A stretch of DNA of 64,000 nucleotides, from the NCBI GenBank assembly GCA_009746045.1, contig RPFO01000154.1:4034763-4098762 (forward strand), read 5' to 3'. The position numbers and the translations under genes are program-made. The notes beneath the pieces are model-generated. The model ran no database searches, had not been told where the DNA came from, and saw only the letters and a list, made by a program, of their open reading frames with translations. The stretch is from Mesostigma viride (Eukaryota > Streptophyta > Mesostigmatophyceae > Mesostigmatales > Mesostigmataceae). Shown here piece by piece: positions 39,405 through 52,621 of the stretch (position 1 is its first letter; each line of letters opens with the position of its first letter).

Positions 39405-41227
39405 TCATAACAATACGACCAACACGGACACAGCCTTACTTGCACTATGCATGCATCCGACACAGGAAGCATTGGCTGCAGAGTGACCTAAAGTGACCAT
39501 CTGACAACAAGGCCGTGTAGTGACCCATCCTGCAAGAATATTTGGGGGAACCGCACCGTGCCCAGGCCAGGAGAAATCCTCCACCGCGTGTGGCGCCACC
39601 GAGTCCACCGCCATCGCCAGCGCAGCACCAGCAGCAGCAGCGGCCCTGGGCGCGCTGACAGCTGGCGCCCGCACCGCTGCCCTGGGAGAGCCGCCCCCCT
39701 GCTGGGATGAAGCTCGAGGGGCTGCCACCTGTCCCCTCTGTGGATCCCTCTGTGGTGGTTCCCTCGGTGGGGCTGCTGGTGCTGCCCGTGGCTGGGACGA
39801 TGCCCTCTGCGATGTTGGCGGGTTGGATGGTGCCCGACGAGCCGCGCCAGATGCCGCCACCTGTCGCTGTGCGGTTGGTGCCGACGAACGTGAAGGCGCC
39901 GATGCGGGCGCTGCTGCGACGCTGGGGGTGTGGGCCGCTGGCGTGGATGCATGCGTAGCAGGGAGGGGTTGGCGACTGCTGTAATTCGGCAACGAGTCGT
40001 CTTCTGCGTCCTCGGTGGCGTTGCCTCGCCGGGGCATCATCGCGCGCATCTGTTTGGCCGCCATCTTTGCAGCACGGAAAATGGCCTCCTTTGTGATCTG
40101 GGGGTGGTGGTTGGGGCGGGTGGTGTCGTAATTGGGGTGGTGGCAGTTAGAGGAGGTGGGGGCCTGGGGGCGTGGGAGGCTGTTTGGGGGATTAGATAGA
40201 CAGGATGGTAGGGTAGGGAAGGGTCCGGGACTTTGGAAACTGATGACACAAGGGATCACATGCCTTCTATAACAAAACATGCACAATAACCCATAAAATA
40301 ACCCTAAAACCACAAGACCAAGCACCGTACCTTCTTTGCCTTCTTCCCGCCCTTGCCACCTTCTCCATCCTCATCATCGTCGTCATCGTCATCATTATCA
40401 CCATCGTCGTCATCATCGTCGCCAAAAAATGCATCGTCGTCGTCATCGTCATCATCTTCATCATCCTCCGCCTTTGCCTTTGGTCTCTTTCCCCCTGCTT
40501 CTGCCAGCAGAGACCGCCGTATGCCCCCCACAGATTGTCTCCCTCTGGGCACCGCCCCCGCCCCCGCCCCCCCAACCCCCTCCCTCTCCCCCTTCCTCCT
40601 ACCGCCTCCATCCGCAGCCTCATCCCCCACCGCCCGGTCCCCACGGGATTTGCTCCCCCCCCGGCCGACCCCTTCGCTGCTGACACCCGGGTCCCGGGCT
40701 CCCCCGGGCCGATCCGGGCCTGACCCTGCCCGACCCAGCCCGTGGGTCTGCCCCTCCTCTGCCACAGCACGCGACCGTGCCGCCCCAGGCTCGGGCTTCT
40801 CCCCCTGCGCACTCCCTGCCCCGCCACCAGGAGCGCCACGCACGCCCCCCCCCTCCCTCGCGCGCCCCCCCCCCTCCACAGGTGCCCCGACGGACCTCCC
40901 CCCTTGTGGCGCGAGGTTGGCGCCGGGGCACGACACGCGCACGCGGCACATGGGTGGGACCTCATGGGGCACGGGCATGACGACGGCCGACGTGTCGGCC
41001 GGGGTTCCCCCCGCAGGGCCGACAGGGAAGGCCACCGTGCAGTGTGTCACGGGGCCAGCTTCCGAGGGGGAGTGGTCGTGGGGGGTGGCGGGGGCGCCCC
41101 TGGGGGGACCCAGGGAGGCACGGCCCTGGTCCCGCGCTGCCGCGGATGCGAGAAGAAGACAGGACACGCACACACAAAGGACACGCACACAAACAGGAGT
41201 GTCAGATAGGCGCACAAAGATAGACAT
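39405..41227 (-). CDS. Acidic low-complexity host protein, two exons or more
   Basis: The first exon (to 40331) ends in a long Asp/Glu run and GEGGKGGKKAKK, directly before a GT donor (AAG|GTACGG). An acceptor (ccacccccAG) at 40098 opens a second exon in the same phase, reading ITKEAIFRAAKMAAKQMRAMMPRRG. After that the frame is Ala/Pro/Ser-rich to a stop at 39405. Acidic runs beside Lys clusters are typical of nuclear chaperone or nucleolar proteins, but no domain is recognised. The 5' start is doubtful. The upstream CVCVSC segment is simple-repeat DNA, and an acceptor at 'ccgcggcAG' may begin the real exon. Confidence 0.4.
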
Positions 41228-41265
41228 GAGCGGCAGGCAAGTGCGACGGCAGCGGGAAAGGAAGC

Positions 41266-41982
41266 ACAGTCATTCACGCTTTAACTTGGGTTCGTTTAAC
41301 CCAACTTTACTTGTGTTCATCCCTCAAGTTGGGTCGCAGCTGGCTGCATGGGGAACCCAACTTAGGCTGCTGGCTGTACTAGCAAAAGCCCAACTTAGTT
41401 CGTAAATTAGCTTCTACCACTGCGCTGAACTGTTTTGCGTGCCGCGACATGCCGACACTTGTGCAGGCCGTCAGCCCTGCGCCACTCAACCTAGAACTAG
41501 CTGCGAATTGTGGTCAGTTGGTTGTCGATTTATCATTGTATGCACAAACGACTTGTTGCTCTAAGGCGTTGAACCGATCATAAATGCAACACCATGGCCG
41601 ACAATACTGATAAGGCCAACTGGAACGAAATTTTTTTGGGAAACAGGGCAAAGTTCAACAACGACAACGTGCATGCCCTACGTACCACACCACGTTAGGC
41701 AGGTTTGGCTAACACTTAGCTGTGTGGTGCTTTACCTGCCGGCGGGCCGGTTAAATGACTTACACCAAGTTACCGCACAAAATATGATACTACTATTGGG
41801 GGTGTATTCTTTAGTGCAGTTTGATCAGCATCGACGAGAGCTATCAAAAGACACCCTAAAGTCCACCAGCAGGGCTGGGGGTCGCAAGTTATGGTAACTT
41901 CACGCATTACGTTGGGTTCACGCCTTACGTTGGGTTGACCCCAAAAAACTCACCAACCCAAGCTTAAGGCGTGAATGACTGT
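41266..41982. mobile_element. MITE-like element with about 30-bp terminal inverted repeats
   Basis: The left end ACAGTCATTCACGC plus TTTAACTTGGGTT pairs with the right end, whose reverse complement is ACAGTCATTCACGC plus CTTAAGCTTGGGTT. Additional 'cccaactt' motifs occur in both orientations inside. At about 717 bp with no transposase frame it is non-autonomous. No clear target duplication is visible, although the flanks share a 'ggcaagtgcgacggcagc' like phrase with 42168-42190. Confidence 0.55.
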
Positions 41983-42804
41983 AATAAATAAGCGCATGGC
42001 GGCAGAAAAATAAAGAAAAAAACCTGCAAATGGCAGCAGAAAATTTTTGAAATGCAGATGGCAGCAGAAGAATAAAGAAAAAACATGCAGATAGCAGCAG
42101 GGAACTAAATAAGCAGATATAATACATGCAGATGGCAGCAAGGGAACAAAATAAGCAGATGGCAGCAGACAAGTGCAGCGGCAGCAGGAAACGATATGGA
42201 AAAGGAAATAAAGGAGTGTGAGGCGGTCATTGGTAACGGTTGAGAGAAGCAAGGGGGGGGGGGGGGGGGATGAGGGAACAGGGGGGTGGCGGGGGGGGGG
42301 GGGAAATAGCGTCGATTCTTGGGTGCTTGGGATACCAAAACGGGCTGCTGCTGGGGAACTAGGAGTGCTGTTCGTGGCACCAGCCAATTCTCCACTCGTG
42401 TGTCTCCATTTTGAGAGGGCCACGGGGTACAGACTGGTTTGCTAGCAAGCTGATACCAGCTAATCGCCAGCTGATAGTCATCAGCGATAACCCAGCCCTG
42501 GTTTGAAACGCCGCTTACCAGTAGACTCTGTTGACTGTTCAGAATTTAGATCGTGTCCTTGTCGACGAATCGAATTGATTGCTGACGTCAGGCCTATGCA
42601 GAGAAGGCACAGACACAGAAGCAGCTGCTGGTATATGATTTCAAACACATTGGACAATAGCTGCTGACACACTTGCACACTACCTTAGCACTGGTCCTCA
42701 TACCCGCCTCTAAGCATTACAACAATGACAAAAAACAGGGCAACTGCCTGCCGGGGTGGCCAGCCAATAGACTGGCACCGACCGAGGCGGGGGAGCATAC
42801 TCAC
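41983..42804. other. No gene seen; short A/G-rich repeats
   Basis: 41990-42180 holds five irregular copies of 'gcagatggcagcag' with A-rich spacers. 42250-42305 is a run of G. No exon is supported. Confidence 0.45.
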
Positions 42805-43210
42805 CTCTCGGTCCACGTGCACCACTTCGGGTAGGATTGGGGCCGGCGGCCTCCAACCGCCTGTGAAGTTGCCGCTGCAGTGGCGCATCTCCGAAGTTCT
42901 TGACAGCCAGGTCTCCTATTTCTCGCCCCGGCAGGTATTCCTCCGCAACGTCCCCTGCAGGCGTAATCATGCCCGCTGCCTCTTCCGACCCCATTATGAT
43001 GCTTGCACGATCCAGAAAGCGCTTCCCGGAGTGTTGAAGCGGCGCGGTATCAGCCACTTTCTCCCGAGCCGGCTGCGAGAGTCCCTTGAAAGGCGTTACA
43101 TCATACCCGTGTGTTTCCAGCGCTGACGAGTAATGGCAGGCAGCGAAGCCTCCCAATAGACTCAACGCAAATGCCCAGCTGAACAGCCGGTAAGTGGCAA
43201 ATCTAAACAT
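42805..43210 (-). CDS. First exon of a putative secreted host protein
   Basis: It begins MFRFATYRLFSWAFALSLLGGFAACH, a good signal peptide or anchor. It continues with about 110 hydrophilic residues and reaches a strong donor (CGAGAG|GTGAGTATG) at 42805. Downstream exons were not found. No domain is recognised. The upstream in-frame Met at 43231 is an alternative start. Confidence 0.45.
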
Positions 43211-44383
43211 AATGCTGTGGAATACTCGCAAGAATTTGATGTGATAACAGCCTTCGTGCCCGGTGCACGTCCGTTAAGCTCCTAATGCGAAACAGCCTGT
43301 TTAAGTTCCAGCGGGGAGACAACCAAAACATAGCTTACGTCATGCCCATCAGATGCTGCCCATAGGCAGCAGTACGTAAATGTGCCCCCATTCAGTGCCC
43401 GTATCGCCTAGCAGTCATGAGGTGCAGCGTGAGCGACAGCTATGAAACAGACGCCAATTCGTCTAATTGAAATAGGTAATTTGTTACATCAGGCGCTCGA
43501 CCTATGACATCATCAAAGTTCGCCGAGTATGCGCTTTGGATGTTTCGCGTGCTGTGTAGGATATGGCCATGCACATACCATTACGGGGTCTGAGCGACGT
43601 GGTGCCGGATGTCACGCAAGACGATTGGCACACAACATTTCCACTATTCCTAGCTAGCTAGCGGAGGCCGCCATGAACGACCATTTCTAACAAAATAGTC
43701 CTTAAATCAGGCTCAGATCAGGATTTCTTGAAGAACAGCAAGATCTGTGTGTCATCAGTATCTGCCAGAATTGAGGGCTATAAAAATCCAACCGGCATAG
43801 AAGTCCGAGTTGCGTATTCTGCATTAGAAGGATATCATACAAGTCCGAGCCCAGCAAACCCGGCCCTGTACATTCGTACGTTTCTGGAGCTGTTTCTGGC
43901 GGCAAATATTTCTCTAGCCAAGCCTGCCCTGCGCTTTCAACAAGTGTCAGTCAGTCAGCTTATTATTCCCACGCCGGTTATCCGACAAAGTTCCAAAAAG
44001 TTAACAATTCTAACTAGGATGGCTAGGATGGCGTAACTTTCTATTTTACAAATGCATTTATACACTTGTACGAAGTTCAGACCGTATTACTGAACGGAGC
44101 GTTCAAGTAGGGCGATTACATGGCCTCAACCCACGCAGCGTAGTCGACCCGCTGGACCCAGCCGTCGAAGGGGCAGGGAGTGATCGTATACCACTGGCCA
44201 CTCGTGACAGTTCGACAGGTGTGCTGCCCTGGCTTCTCCTTCCAAACATGATGCCCGCGCGCGTGCTACGTTCGAGGCCGCTATGAGCGCTTCATCTCCG
44301 CACGTGCAGAGATTGCTCTCTTTCTGAGTTGCTTTGGCAAGCCCGCGACCGAGGGCGGTTTGCCCATCTTATCGGTCGACAAC
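43211..44383. other. Intergenic host DNA, no gene seen
   Basis: This is the gap between two divergent host genes. It should contain their promoters, but no motif stands out and no coding frame is supported. Confidence 0.4.
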
Positions 44384-47300
44384 ATGTTTCAGTGGACGTC
44401 GCGCAGTGCGCCTCCTCCGCGGCCATACGCCGAGGAGCCTCTCGCCCGCTTGCCGAAGGAAGACCTCGACGATGACCCCGCGCCGGAGCCGGCTCTATAC
44501 CACGATGGCAAAACATCCCCATCTTTAGGCCCGGCAAAGCCCCAAAACCCCTCTCCGTCAAAGGCGCTTGCAGTGCCCCATGGCGCGGCTGCGCATCCGG
44601 CAGGCCACGACGATGGTCACCGTGCGGTTGATAGTGTGTCGTACAGCCTGGCTGCCCTCCTGAATTCCAAAGCCCCTCCGCCAGCTCCGAAGGCCGAGCG
44701 CGCCACTCCTGTTACGGAGTTGCAATGCCCTTTGTGCAGAACGCAGTTCCGTGACCCGGTTACCCTGCAATGCGGGCATTTTGTCTGTTCGCGCCCATGC
44801 GCGGTGGATCTGCTGGCCGCGAACAAGGTGGAGATAGTTTGTCCCGTGTGCGCAAAGAACACCAAGGTGCCGGGTGGCCGCATCGAGCGCGCTCTGCGCC
44901 CCGCGTACATCGTGCGCAAGGCGATTTGTGAAGGAGCCGGTTCGGGTGGCGGGGACGCAAAGGCGGCGGCCGTCAAATGCGAGCTCTGTGAAGAGGGCCA
45001 AGAAAATGCCGCGACGCTCTTCTGCAACCCCTGCGGCAAGGGCCTATGCGAGGAGTGCTCCGCCCAGCTGCATGCGTTTGGAAAGATGCGGACGCACCAG
45101 ATCATTCCGTTTGCCAACAGCGCGGCCGCGGGCGAGTAAGTGCGACCACTGGGATGTGTTTGTGGAGTAATTATTTGTAGTAAGAACGTATTTTAGGTTG
45201 TAAAGTAACAATGTGAGGCTGTTGGTGTACTGATAGGGTCATTGTGGTCTATTTACAGGTCATTCCCAACCTGTGGGCGCTCCTGTTAGGGTCACATGTG
45301 CGCTGGTTTTGCGACAGTTGTCGCAAGGACTGTGTATGCCTGGTAGGGCTTGACAGGAGTCTTGTCGGTAGGGCCTCACAATTGTCATGTCATCGGTTAA
45401 GGGGTATCTTTCACTCTACAACAGCTTTACATGCAACAGGAACAATAACTGGCGTTGCCTGGGGTCTAGCCTGGCTTGCCATGGCCCACGCGGTTTTTTG
45501 TGCATTGCCGTGACACGACTGGTAAGTTCGCGTTTTTTGGACGCGGTTTTGGTGGACGGTTTGGTAAGCGGTTTGGTTGTGTGTGGTTTGTTGATGTGAT
45601 GCTGTGGTTGCGCATCAGCCAGGGCAGTGCGTTTGCAAACTTGTTTGAACTCGTTGCCTGTATGCCATTTGAATGTGTTGCGTGAGGAGGGAGGTGGGCG
45701 TCAAGAGGGAGGCAGACAGGGGAAGGCCAATGAGTGGATGAGTTCAGTGCCTCCGTTGTTGGAGCTTGTCGGACATCGGATCAAAGGTGGTCCTAACCCC
45801 CCCACTGGCGATGAAAAAAGTGGGACGTTGTTGAGCACTAAAACCATCCTGTACAGCCTCAGTGGCAATCCTCGGTGGCCATCAACTTAACACCTTAGCG
45901 GCACAGGGTCTTGGTCCAGGTGCCCTTAATAAAACAAGCGGTTCAAGGGGTGTGTTGCTGTACTATCTGGATGCTTGTAATGCTGTCGTGTCTTCAGGGA
46001 AGGCTGTATAGTCGTCCCTGGAGCCTTGACGGTTTTCAGCCATGCTTACCCAACCTCTCATGCGCCCACAAACAAAATGCCTCTTATTGCCTCTTATTGC
46101 CTCTTATTGCCTCTTATTGCCAATTTCACCCATCTTTCCGCCCCTGTCCACTCTTGCATTCCGTATCCATTCTCTCAACCCGTGTTCACTCTCCTACTGC
46201 TTACCAACTCTCCCCACCCCTTTCTTGATGGCCAGTTGGCCCTCCACCCCACCTCTTTTGTATGACCCGTCCCCGCACCATCATCACCCCTGTGTTGCTG
46301 ACCCTTTCTCCCTCCACCCAACCCCTTTGTCGGTGTACCCCTCTCCTTCTCCACCCCGCAGCGGAAGTGCCCACGTCTCGCCCGGCTACCTCAAGGCAGA
46401 GACCTGCTCCGTCCACAACGAAGTGCTCAAGCTGTTCTGCGAGGTGGGCCTACTTATGCTGGAAAGGAAACCAACTTGCCTGCCAGCATTAGCAAGCACC
46501 ATAAGCATTTGGCATCTGCGGGCGGCGAACAAGTGGGATTAGCAGCGTGCCCCCTGAAGTCTGTACCTTCTCCCGCACCTTCCGTCGGCACCTTCACTCT
46601 TGACTCTCCCGCACCTTCCGTCGGCACCTTGCCTCTTGACTCTCCCGCACCTTCCGTCGGCACCTTCCCTCTTGACTCTCCCGCACCTTCCGTCGGCACC
46701 TTCCCTCTTGACTCTCCCGCACCTTCCGTCGGCACCTTCCCTCTTGACTCCCGCACCTTCCGTCGGCACCTTCCCTCTTGACTCTCCCGCACCTTCCGTG
46801 TGCCCCCCTTGCCTCGCCCAGTGAGGGCGCAGGTGGAACGGACGAATGGCTTAACTTTGGATGCATTCGCAAAGTCGTTGCTTGACCGGTTCTGCGAGGC
46901 ATGCACTAGAGCAAGGTTGCCCAAGGTGCAGTTGGGCCGTCTTCCCTGGCCTGAGCCCCTGAGTTCTAGTATGGACCGCCTTTGTTAGGGCTGGCGGTAC
47001 CTGTTTTTATGCAGTATCCATCGTTTGCTGTTTTGTTGATAATTAATTAATTAATTAATCGTTTGCTGTTTTCAAGGATCTCCTACCACTGCTGCGCCGT
47101 GCTGGTCAGCCCTTCCTGTGGTCTGCCGCGCTCAGGCAACCCTGCGTGATCGGTCCACCACTGTCAGCCTTCCTTCTAGTGAAAGCGGCTCCGTTGATGA
47201 CCCGCGCTGCGTAACCATTCCTTCCCTCCCTCCCTCCCTCCCTCCCTCCCTCCCTCCCTCCCTCCCTCCCTCCCTCCCTCCCTCCCTCCCTCCCTCCCTC

Positions 47301-50300
47301 CCTCCCTCCCTCCCTCCCTCCCTCCTTCATTCCTTCATTCCTTCATTCCTTCCTTCCTTGCTTCATACATTCATACATTCATACATTCATACATTCATAC
47401 ATTCATACATTCAATTCATACGCTCATAAGCTCATACGCTCATACATTCATACATTCATACATTCATACATTCATACATTCATACATTCATACATTCATA
47501 CATTCATACATTCATACAAGCATCCGTCCATCCGTCCGCCCGCCTGCCCGTCCGTCCATCCATTCATTCATTCTTCACGCTCCTCCGTTGGGAGAGTCAC
47601 CGGGTACAAACGAGTAGGTACCTTTGATCTCTGATTGATGCACAGCAAGAAGCTTGCAGGAACCACCCCCTTCTCTCGCCGCCTAACCCTCCCTTGGGCC
47701 CATTTGGCCGTGTGCCCTACCCTTGCCTCTTTGGCCTCCATCGCTAGACGAACCTCTACATCGTATCCTGCCTATTCCATCCTCATCTCAAATCCTCAAC
47801 CCTTTACCCTAAACCTAATGTCGTGCCCCTATCCACCCTTATCTGCCCCTATCTGCCCCTATCTGCCCCTATCTGCCCCTATCTGCCCCTATCTGCCCCT
47901 ATCTGCCCCTATCTGCCCCTATCTGCCCCTATCTGCCCCTATCTGCCCCTATCTGCCCCTATCTGCCCCTGTCTGCCCCTGTCTGCCCCTGTCTGCCCCT
48001 GTCTGCCCCTGTCTGCCCCTGTCTGCCCCTATCTGCCCCTATCTGCCCCTATCTGCCCCTATCTGCCCCTATCTGTCCCTATCTGCCGCTATCTGCCCCT
48101 ATTCGTCCCTATCTGTCCCTATTCACCCCTGTCCGCCTCTGTGTGCGTGCACAGTACTCTACTCGTTGCCTCTCTAAATCACCGTATACTCGTCGCACTA
48201 TGGTGGAGCGCTTCTCGTTTTCTTTCGTAATACCCTGTTTGTTGCTTCTCTCTATCATTATGTACTTGTCAGGGCCCCAGGTAGACCGCTCTTTGTTCTC
48301 CATCACGATACCTTGTTTGTTTTGCTCCCCTCTGTGTCGTTATATACCTGTCCGCAACTCGCAGGTGGACCGCCTGCCCGTGTGCGTGACCTGCGTGTAT
48401 GGCGACGGCGACCACCGGGGGCATGAAGCCACGCTGCTGGTGCCCGCGTTTGAGCGTGAGCGCGGGGACTTGCTGGGCCAGGTCACCATCCTCAAGGCGC
48501 ACCGGGAGCGCGTGGTGCAGATCGTCAAGGACATCACGCAGGTGGGTGGGAGCGCCTTGCATATGTAGTTATGAATCAAGGTTGAGGACGCACTGCCTAC
48601 CCTATTGATGGCAGCTGGTAAGGACATCACGCAGGTGGGTGGGAGCGCCTTGCATGTGTACTTATGAATCAAGGTTGAGGACGCACTGCCTACCCCATTG
48701 ATGGCAGCTGGTAAGGACATCACGCAGGTGGGTGGGAGCGCCTTGCATGTGTAGTTATGAATCAAGGTTGAGGACGCACTGCCTACCCTATTGATGGCAG
48801 CTGGTAAGGACATCACGCAGGTGGGTGGGAGCGCCTTGCATGTGTAGTTATGAATCAAGGTTGAGGACGCACTGCCTACCCTATTGATGGCAGCTGGTAA
48901 GGACATCACGCAGGTGGGTGGGAGCGCCTTGCATGTGTAGTTATGAATCAAGGTTGAGGACGCACTGCCTACCCCATTGATGGCAGCTGGTAAGGACATC
49001 ACGCAGGTGGGTGGGAGCGCCTTGCATGTGTAGTTATGAATCAAGGTTGAGGACGCACTGCCTACCCCATTGATGGCAGCTGGTAAGGACATCACGCAGG
49101 TGGGTGGGAGCGCCTTGCATGTGTAGTTATGAATCAAGGTTGAGGACGCACTGCCTACCCCATTGATGGCAGCTGGTAAGGACATCACGCAGGTGGGTGG
49201 GAGCGCCTTGCATGTGTAGTTATGAATCAAGGTTGAGGACGCACTGCCTACCCTATTGATGGCAGCTGGTAAGGACATCACGCAGGTGGGTGGGAGCGCC
49301 TTGCATGTGTAGTTATGAATCAAGGTTGAGGACGCACTGCCTACCCCATTGATGGCAGCTGGTAAGGACATCACGCAGGTGGGTGGGAGCGCCTTGCATA
49401 TGTAGTTATGAATCAAGGTTGAGGACGCACTGCCTACCCTATTGATGGCAGCTGGTAAGGACATCACGCAGGTGGGTGGGAGCGCCTTGCATGTGTACTT
49501 ATGAATCAAGGTTGAGGACGCACTGCCTACCCTATTGATGGCAGCTGGTAACGACATCACGCAGGTGAGTGGCGGGTTGTAGTGTATAGCGGCTTTACTA
49601 GGAATGATGGTCAAGGACATCACCCAGGCGGGTTTAGTGATAACCCGGTTGTAGCGGCTATGATAGTACCGGTAGTCATCAAGGACGTCACCCAAGTCAG
49701 TGGGGGCGTTGTATGTTTGGTTATGAATAGAGGGTGTGCCAGGGTTCTTGTAGTAAATGAGAGTGAGTGTGCAGGGTAGATCGTTCATGGAAACGCCAGG
49801 CATGTGCCCTGTGGGTGGGGCTTTGGTTTCATAATGAATCGTGGGTTTATCAGTAGGCGGGTTTATTAATGGCCACAATTGCGGCTGCGATGGCAGTAGG
49901 CTGAATTTGCGACATTACAATCGGCGGGGGCAGTTTGAATTAGCAGTTGGGTGTATGATGTCACGATAATGGTTATGAATTAAGCCATGCCCAGCCAATT
50001 GCATGTTGGCAGATGTCTGTGAATCCCTTTCTAGATAGTTCCCACTCTCTTGGCGCATCTCCTTATATCTAGGCCAAAGGTCCCTAATACGCATCGCCCT
50101 CCCCTGCTGCGCCTTCCCCCTCCCTCTCACTTCCCCCCTCTTTCCCCCCCCCCCCCCCTTCCTCCCCCCCCCCCCCTTGCCGCCCTTCCCTTCACGTCCC
50201 TACCAGATTGAGGCGGAGATTGCCAAGGCGGGCAGCCAGGTGACGACACATGTCAACACAGAGATTGGCCGCGTGCGCAAGGCGCTCGACCGGCGAGAGG

Positions 50301-52534
50301 CTTCAATTCTTGCGGCTGTGGACCGGTTGCAGGCCGACAAAGTGGCCAAGGTGAGGGGGGAATAAAGTGGCCAAGGTGAGGGGGGGGATAAAGTGGCCAA
50401 GGTGCGGGGTTCGGATGTTTCCTGATGAGGGTGAGTGATAGGTCATACTATGGACAGGCGGGTGACCAGTTGCAGGCCGCGAGAGCGGCTGAGGTGGAGG
50501 GGGTGAGGAAACTTTTGAATGCATGAGGGGGAAATGTCTTGCACCACGTTTTCATGACAGTCCGCCATTTCTTTCTCATCCCCTGCAGTCAAATGCCCCT
50601 CTCCCCCTGACCATGACTAACCATTGCGAATCTGGACTAACCCCGCTTGCCTCGCCGCCCCCTCCCCCCTCCCCCGCCCTTCTCGCCTGGCCTCCCACTG
50701 TTCTTCCCCCTCCGCCCCTTCCCTGGCTTGCCCCCGCCCTGGTTTGCTGCGTTTTGCCTTGCTGCCACCTGTCCGGTCCGCCAGGTGGAGCACGAAAAGG
50801 ATAGCTGGCAGGTCAAGCTGGCGGAGATGTCGAACGTGTGCACCCTCGCCGAGCGCGCGCTTAAGGAGCAGGACGCGGTCACTTTCCTCGCGACCATCGG
50901 CCCCTTCATGAAGCGGCTGCAGGCGATCATGCTCAAGGTGGGGGTGGGGGTGGGGCAAGAGAGTTGATCATGACTATGTTTCCCCTTCATGAAGCGGCTG
51001 CAGGCGATCATGCTCAAGGTGGGGGTGGGGGTGGGGCAAGAGAGTTGATCATGACTATGTTTCCCCTTCATGAAGCGGCTGCAGGCGATCATGCTCAAGG
51101 TGGGGGTGGGGGTGGGGCAAGAGAGTTGATCTTGACTATGTTTCCCCTTCATGAAGCGGCTGCAGGCGATCATGCTCAAGGTGGGGGTGGTGGGGGGGGG
51201 AGTTGGTATTTATGTTTGGCAACAAGCGGCGCTGCTTGCACTGCAAGGCAGGCAGGCCGTCATGCTCAAGGTGGGGAGGTTGCATGGGTGGGGGGATACG
51301 TTGGGGGTGCCTAATTATAGCAACAGGGGGTTTGCTGCTTGCACTGCAAGGCAAGCAGGCCGTCACGATGCTCAAAGTGTGGGAGGGTTGCGGTGGTGTT
51401 TATTTATTTGTAGCGACAGAGGGTGGCCATGGCTCACTGCTTGTAATGCGGCACGTGTTTAATTGCTTACTCAGCGCCTGGGTCAACTAATGCATGGAAG
51501 TGTGGCTTGTCTTTCGACGGGGAGTGGAGGACGCGGACATGTGTGGAAATGTTTATTCCATGCATGCGCCAACGGATTCAATGCATGCTTGTGACATCAC
51601 TTGGTCTGGGACAGGGCACGGAGGAGAACACGGACACGTTTTTCATCCCCTACGCAGTGCATGTGTCAATTACTGTGTTGAATTTGTGGTGACAGGGCGC
51701 GGAGGACACGGACATGCACTCGTTCAGCAACATCGTCCCCTTCAACATCACACCGGACTTCAGCGACGCTGTGGAGGCCATCCAGAAGGATGAGGTCATC
51801 GCGGAGCTGCGCTCCAAGGTGAGGGCCCTGGTCACTATACATGATGCTCTTTAGTGTACTACTAGTATAGCCAGCACACGGCAGCCAGAAGGAAGAGATC
51901 ATCGCCAAGCTCGCTCCAAGATAAGGGTGCTGGTCATTATAGAAGGTGCACTAAAATATTCTGCAGTCTGCTAGGGAGTCGGTCATGTCCCAGTAGCAAT
52001 AAAGAAATATGGCTTGCTCGAAAATCACTACTAGCTGCAGAGGTACGTCAGTAGAGGACAGCTCGGATGATTATATCCCCATCTAGTACTATATACTAGA
52101 GTATCGCGTAGGTCCGTGCGTAGTACTCCTGCGCACTTAGGTCTAGTGGTGAGTGATCTTCTATAGATCCAGCAATATCGGACATATTGGCACCCCTCTT
52201 CGGTAAAGAGGTTTTTCGCAGTTGGGCTGTTTCGCAGCGTTAAGTGAGATGCCTTAGGATCAGGAGACTCACACAGCCGCGAAATCATGTCAAAGGTCCT
52301 ATGTTCGATTCCTTGCTGGTAGCTTTTAGGCTTTCTTACTTTCTGTGTTCCGCGGAATCTCAGATTTGGGCAGCTAGCGTTTTCACGTTTGTTGCTTTCT
52401 GATGACAATCTAGTACTACATGGTTGGGGCACGATGCAGACGATATTTGTCGGTTTGCTTAACTTTTGTGTAATTATTTTCCTAACAAGATTAGCATAGT
52501 ACTCCGTGGCATGCCTATGCGCATGACACGCAAG

Positions 52535-52621
<87 letters not shown>

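Noticed and set aside
40353-41405. 350-aa Ser/Pro-rich plus-strand frame
   Set aside because: It is the complement of the acidic Asp/Gly-rich exon. The minus strand has matching splice sites and the plus strand does not.
47635-48177. 180-aa frame with repeated ICPYLPLSAP
   Set aside because: It is a translation of the 10-bp ATCTGCCCCT satellite within an intron.
48528-49575. CRISPR array
   Set aside because: The units are contiguous 93-bp near-identical copies without variable spacers, inside a spliced eukaryotic gene.
48340-49878. 512-aa minus-strand frame with repeated CVMSLPAAIN units
   Set aside because: It is the antisense of the 93-bp satellite, which happens to have a period divisible by three.
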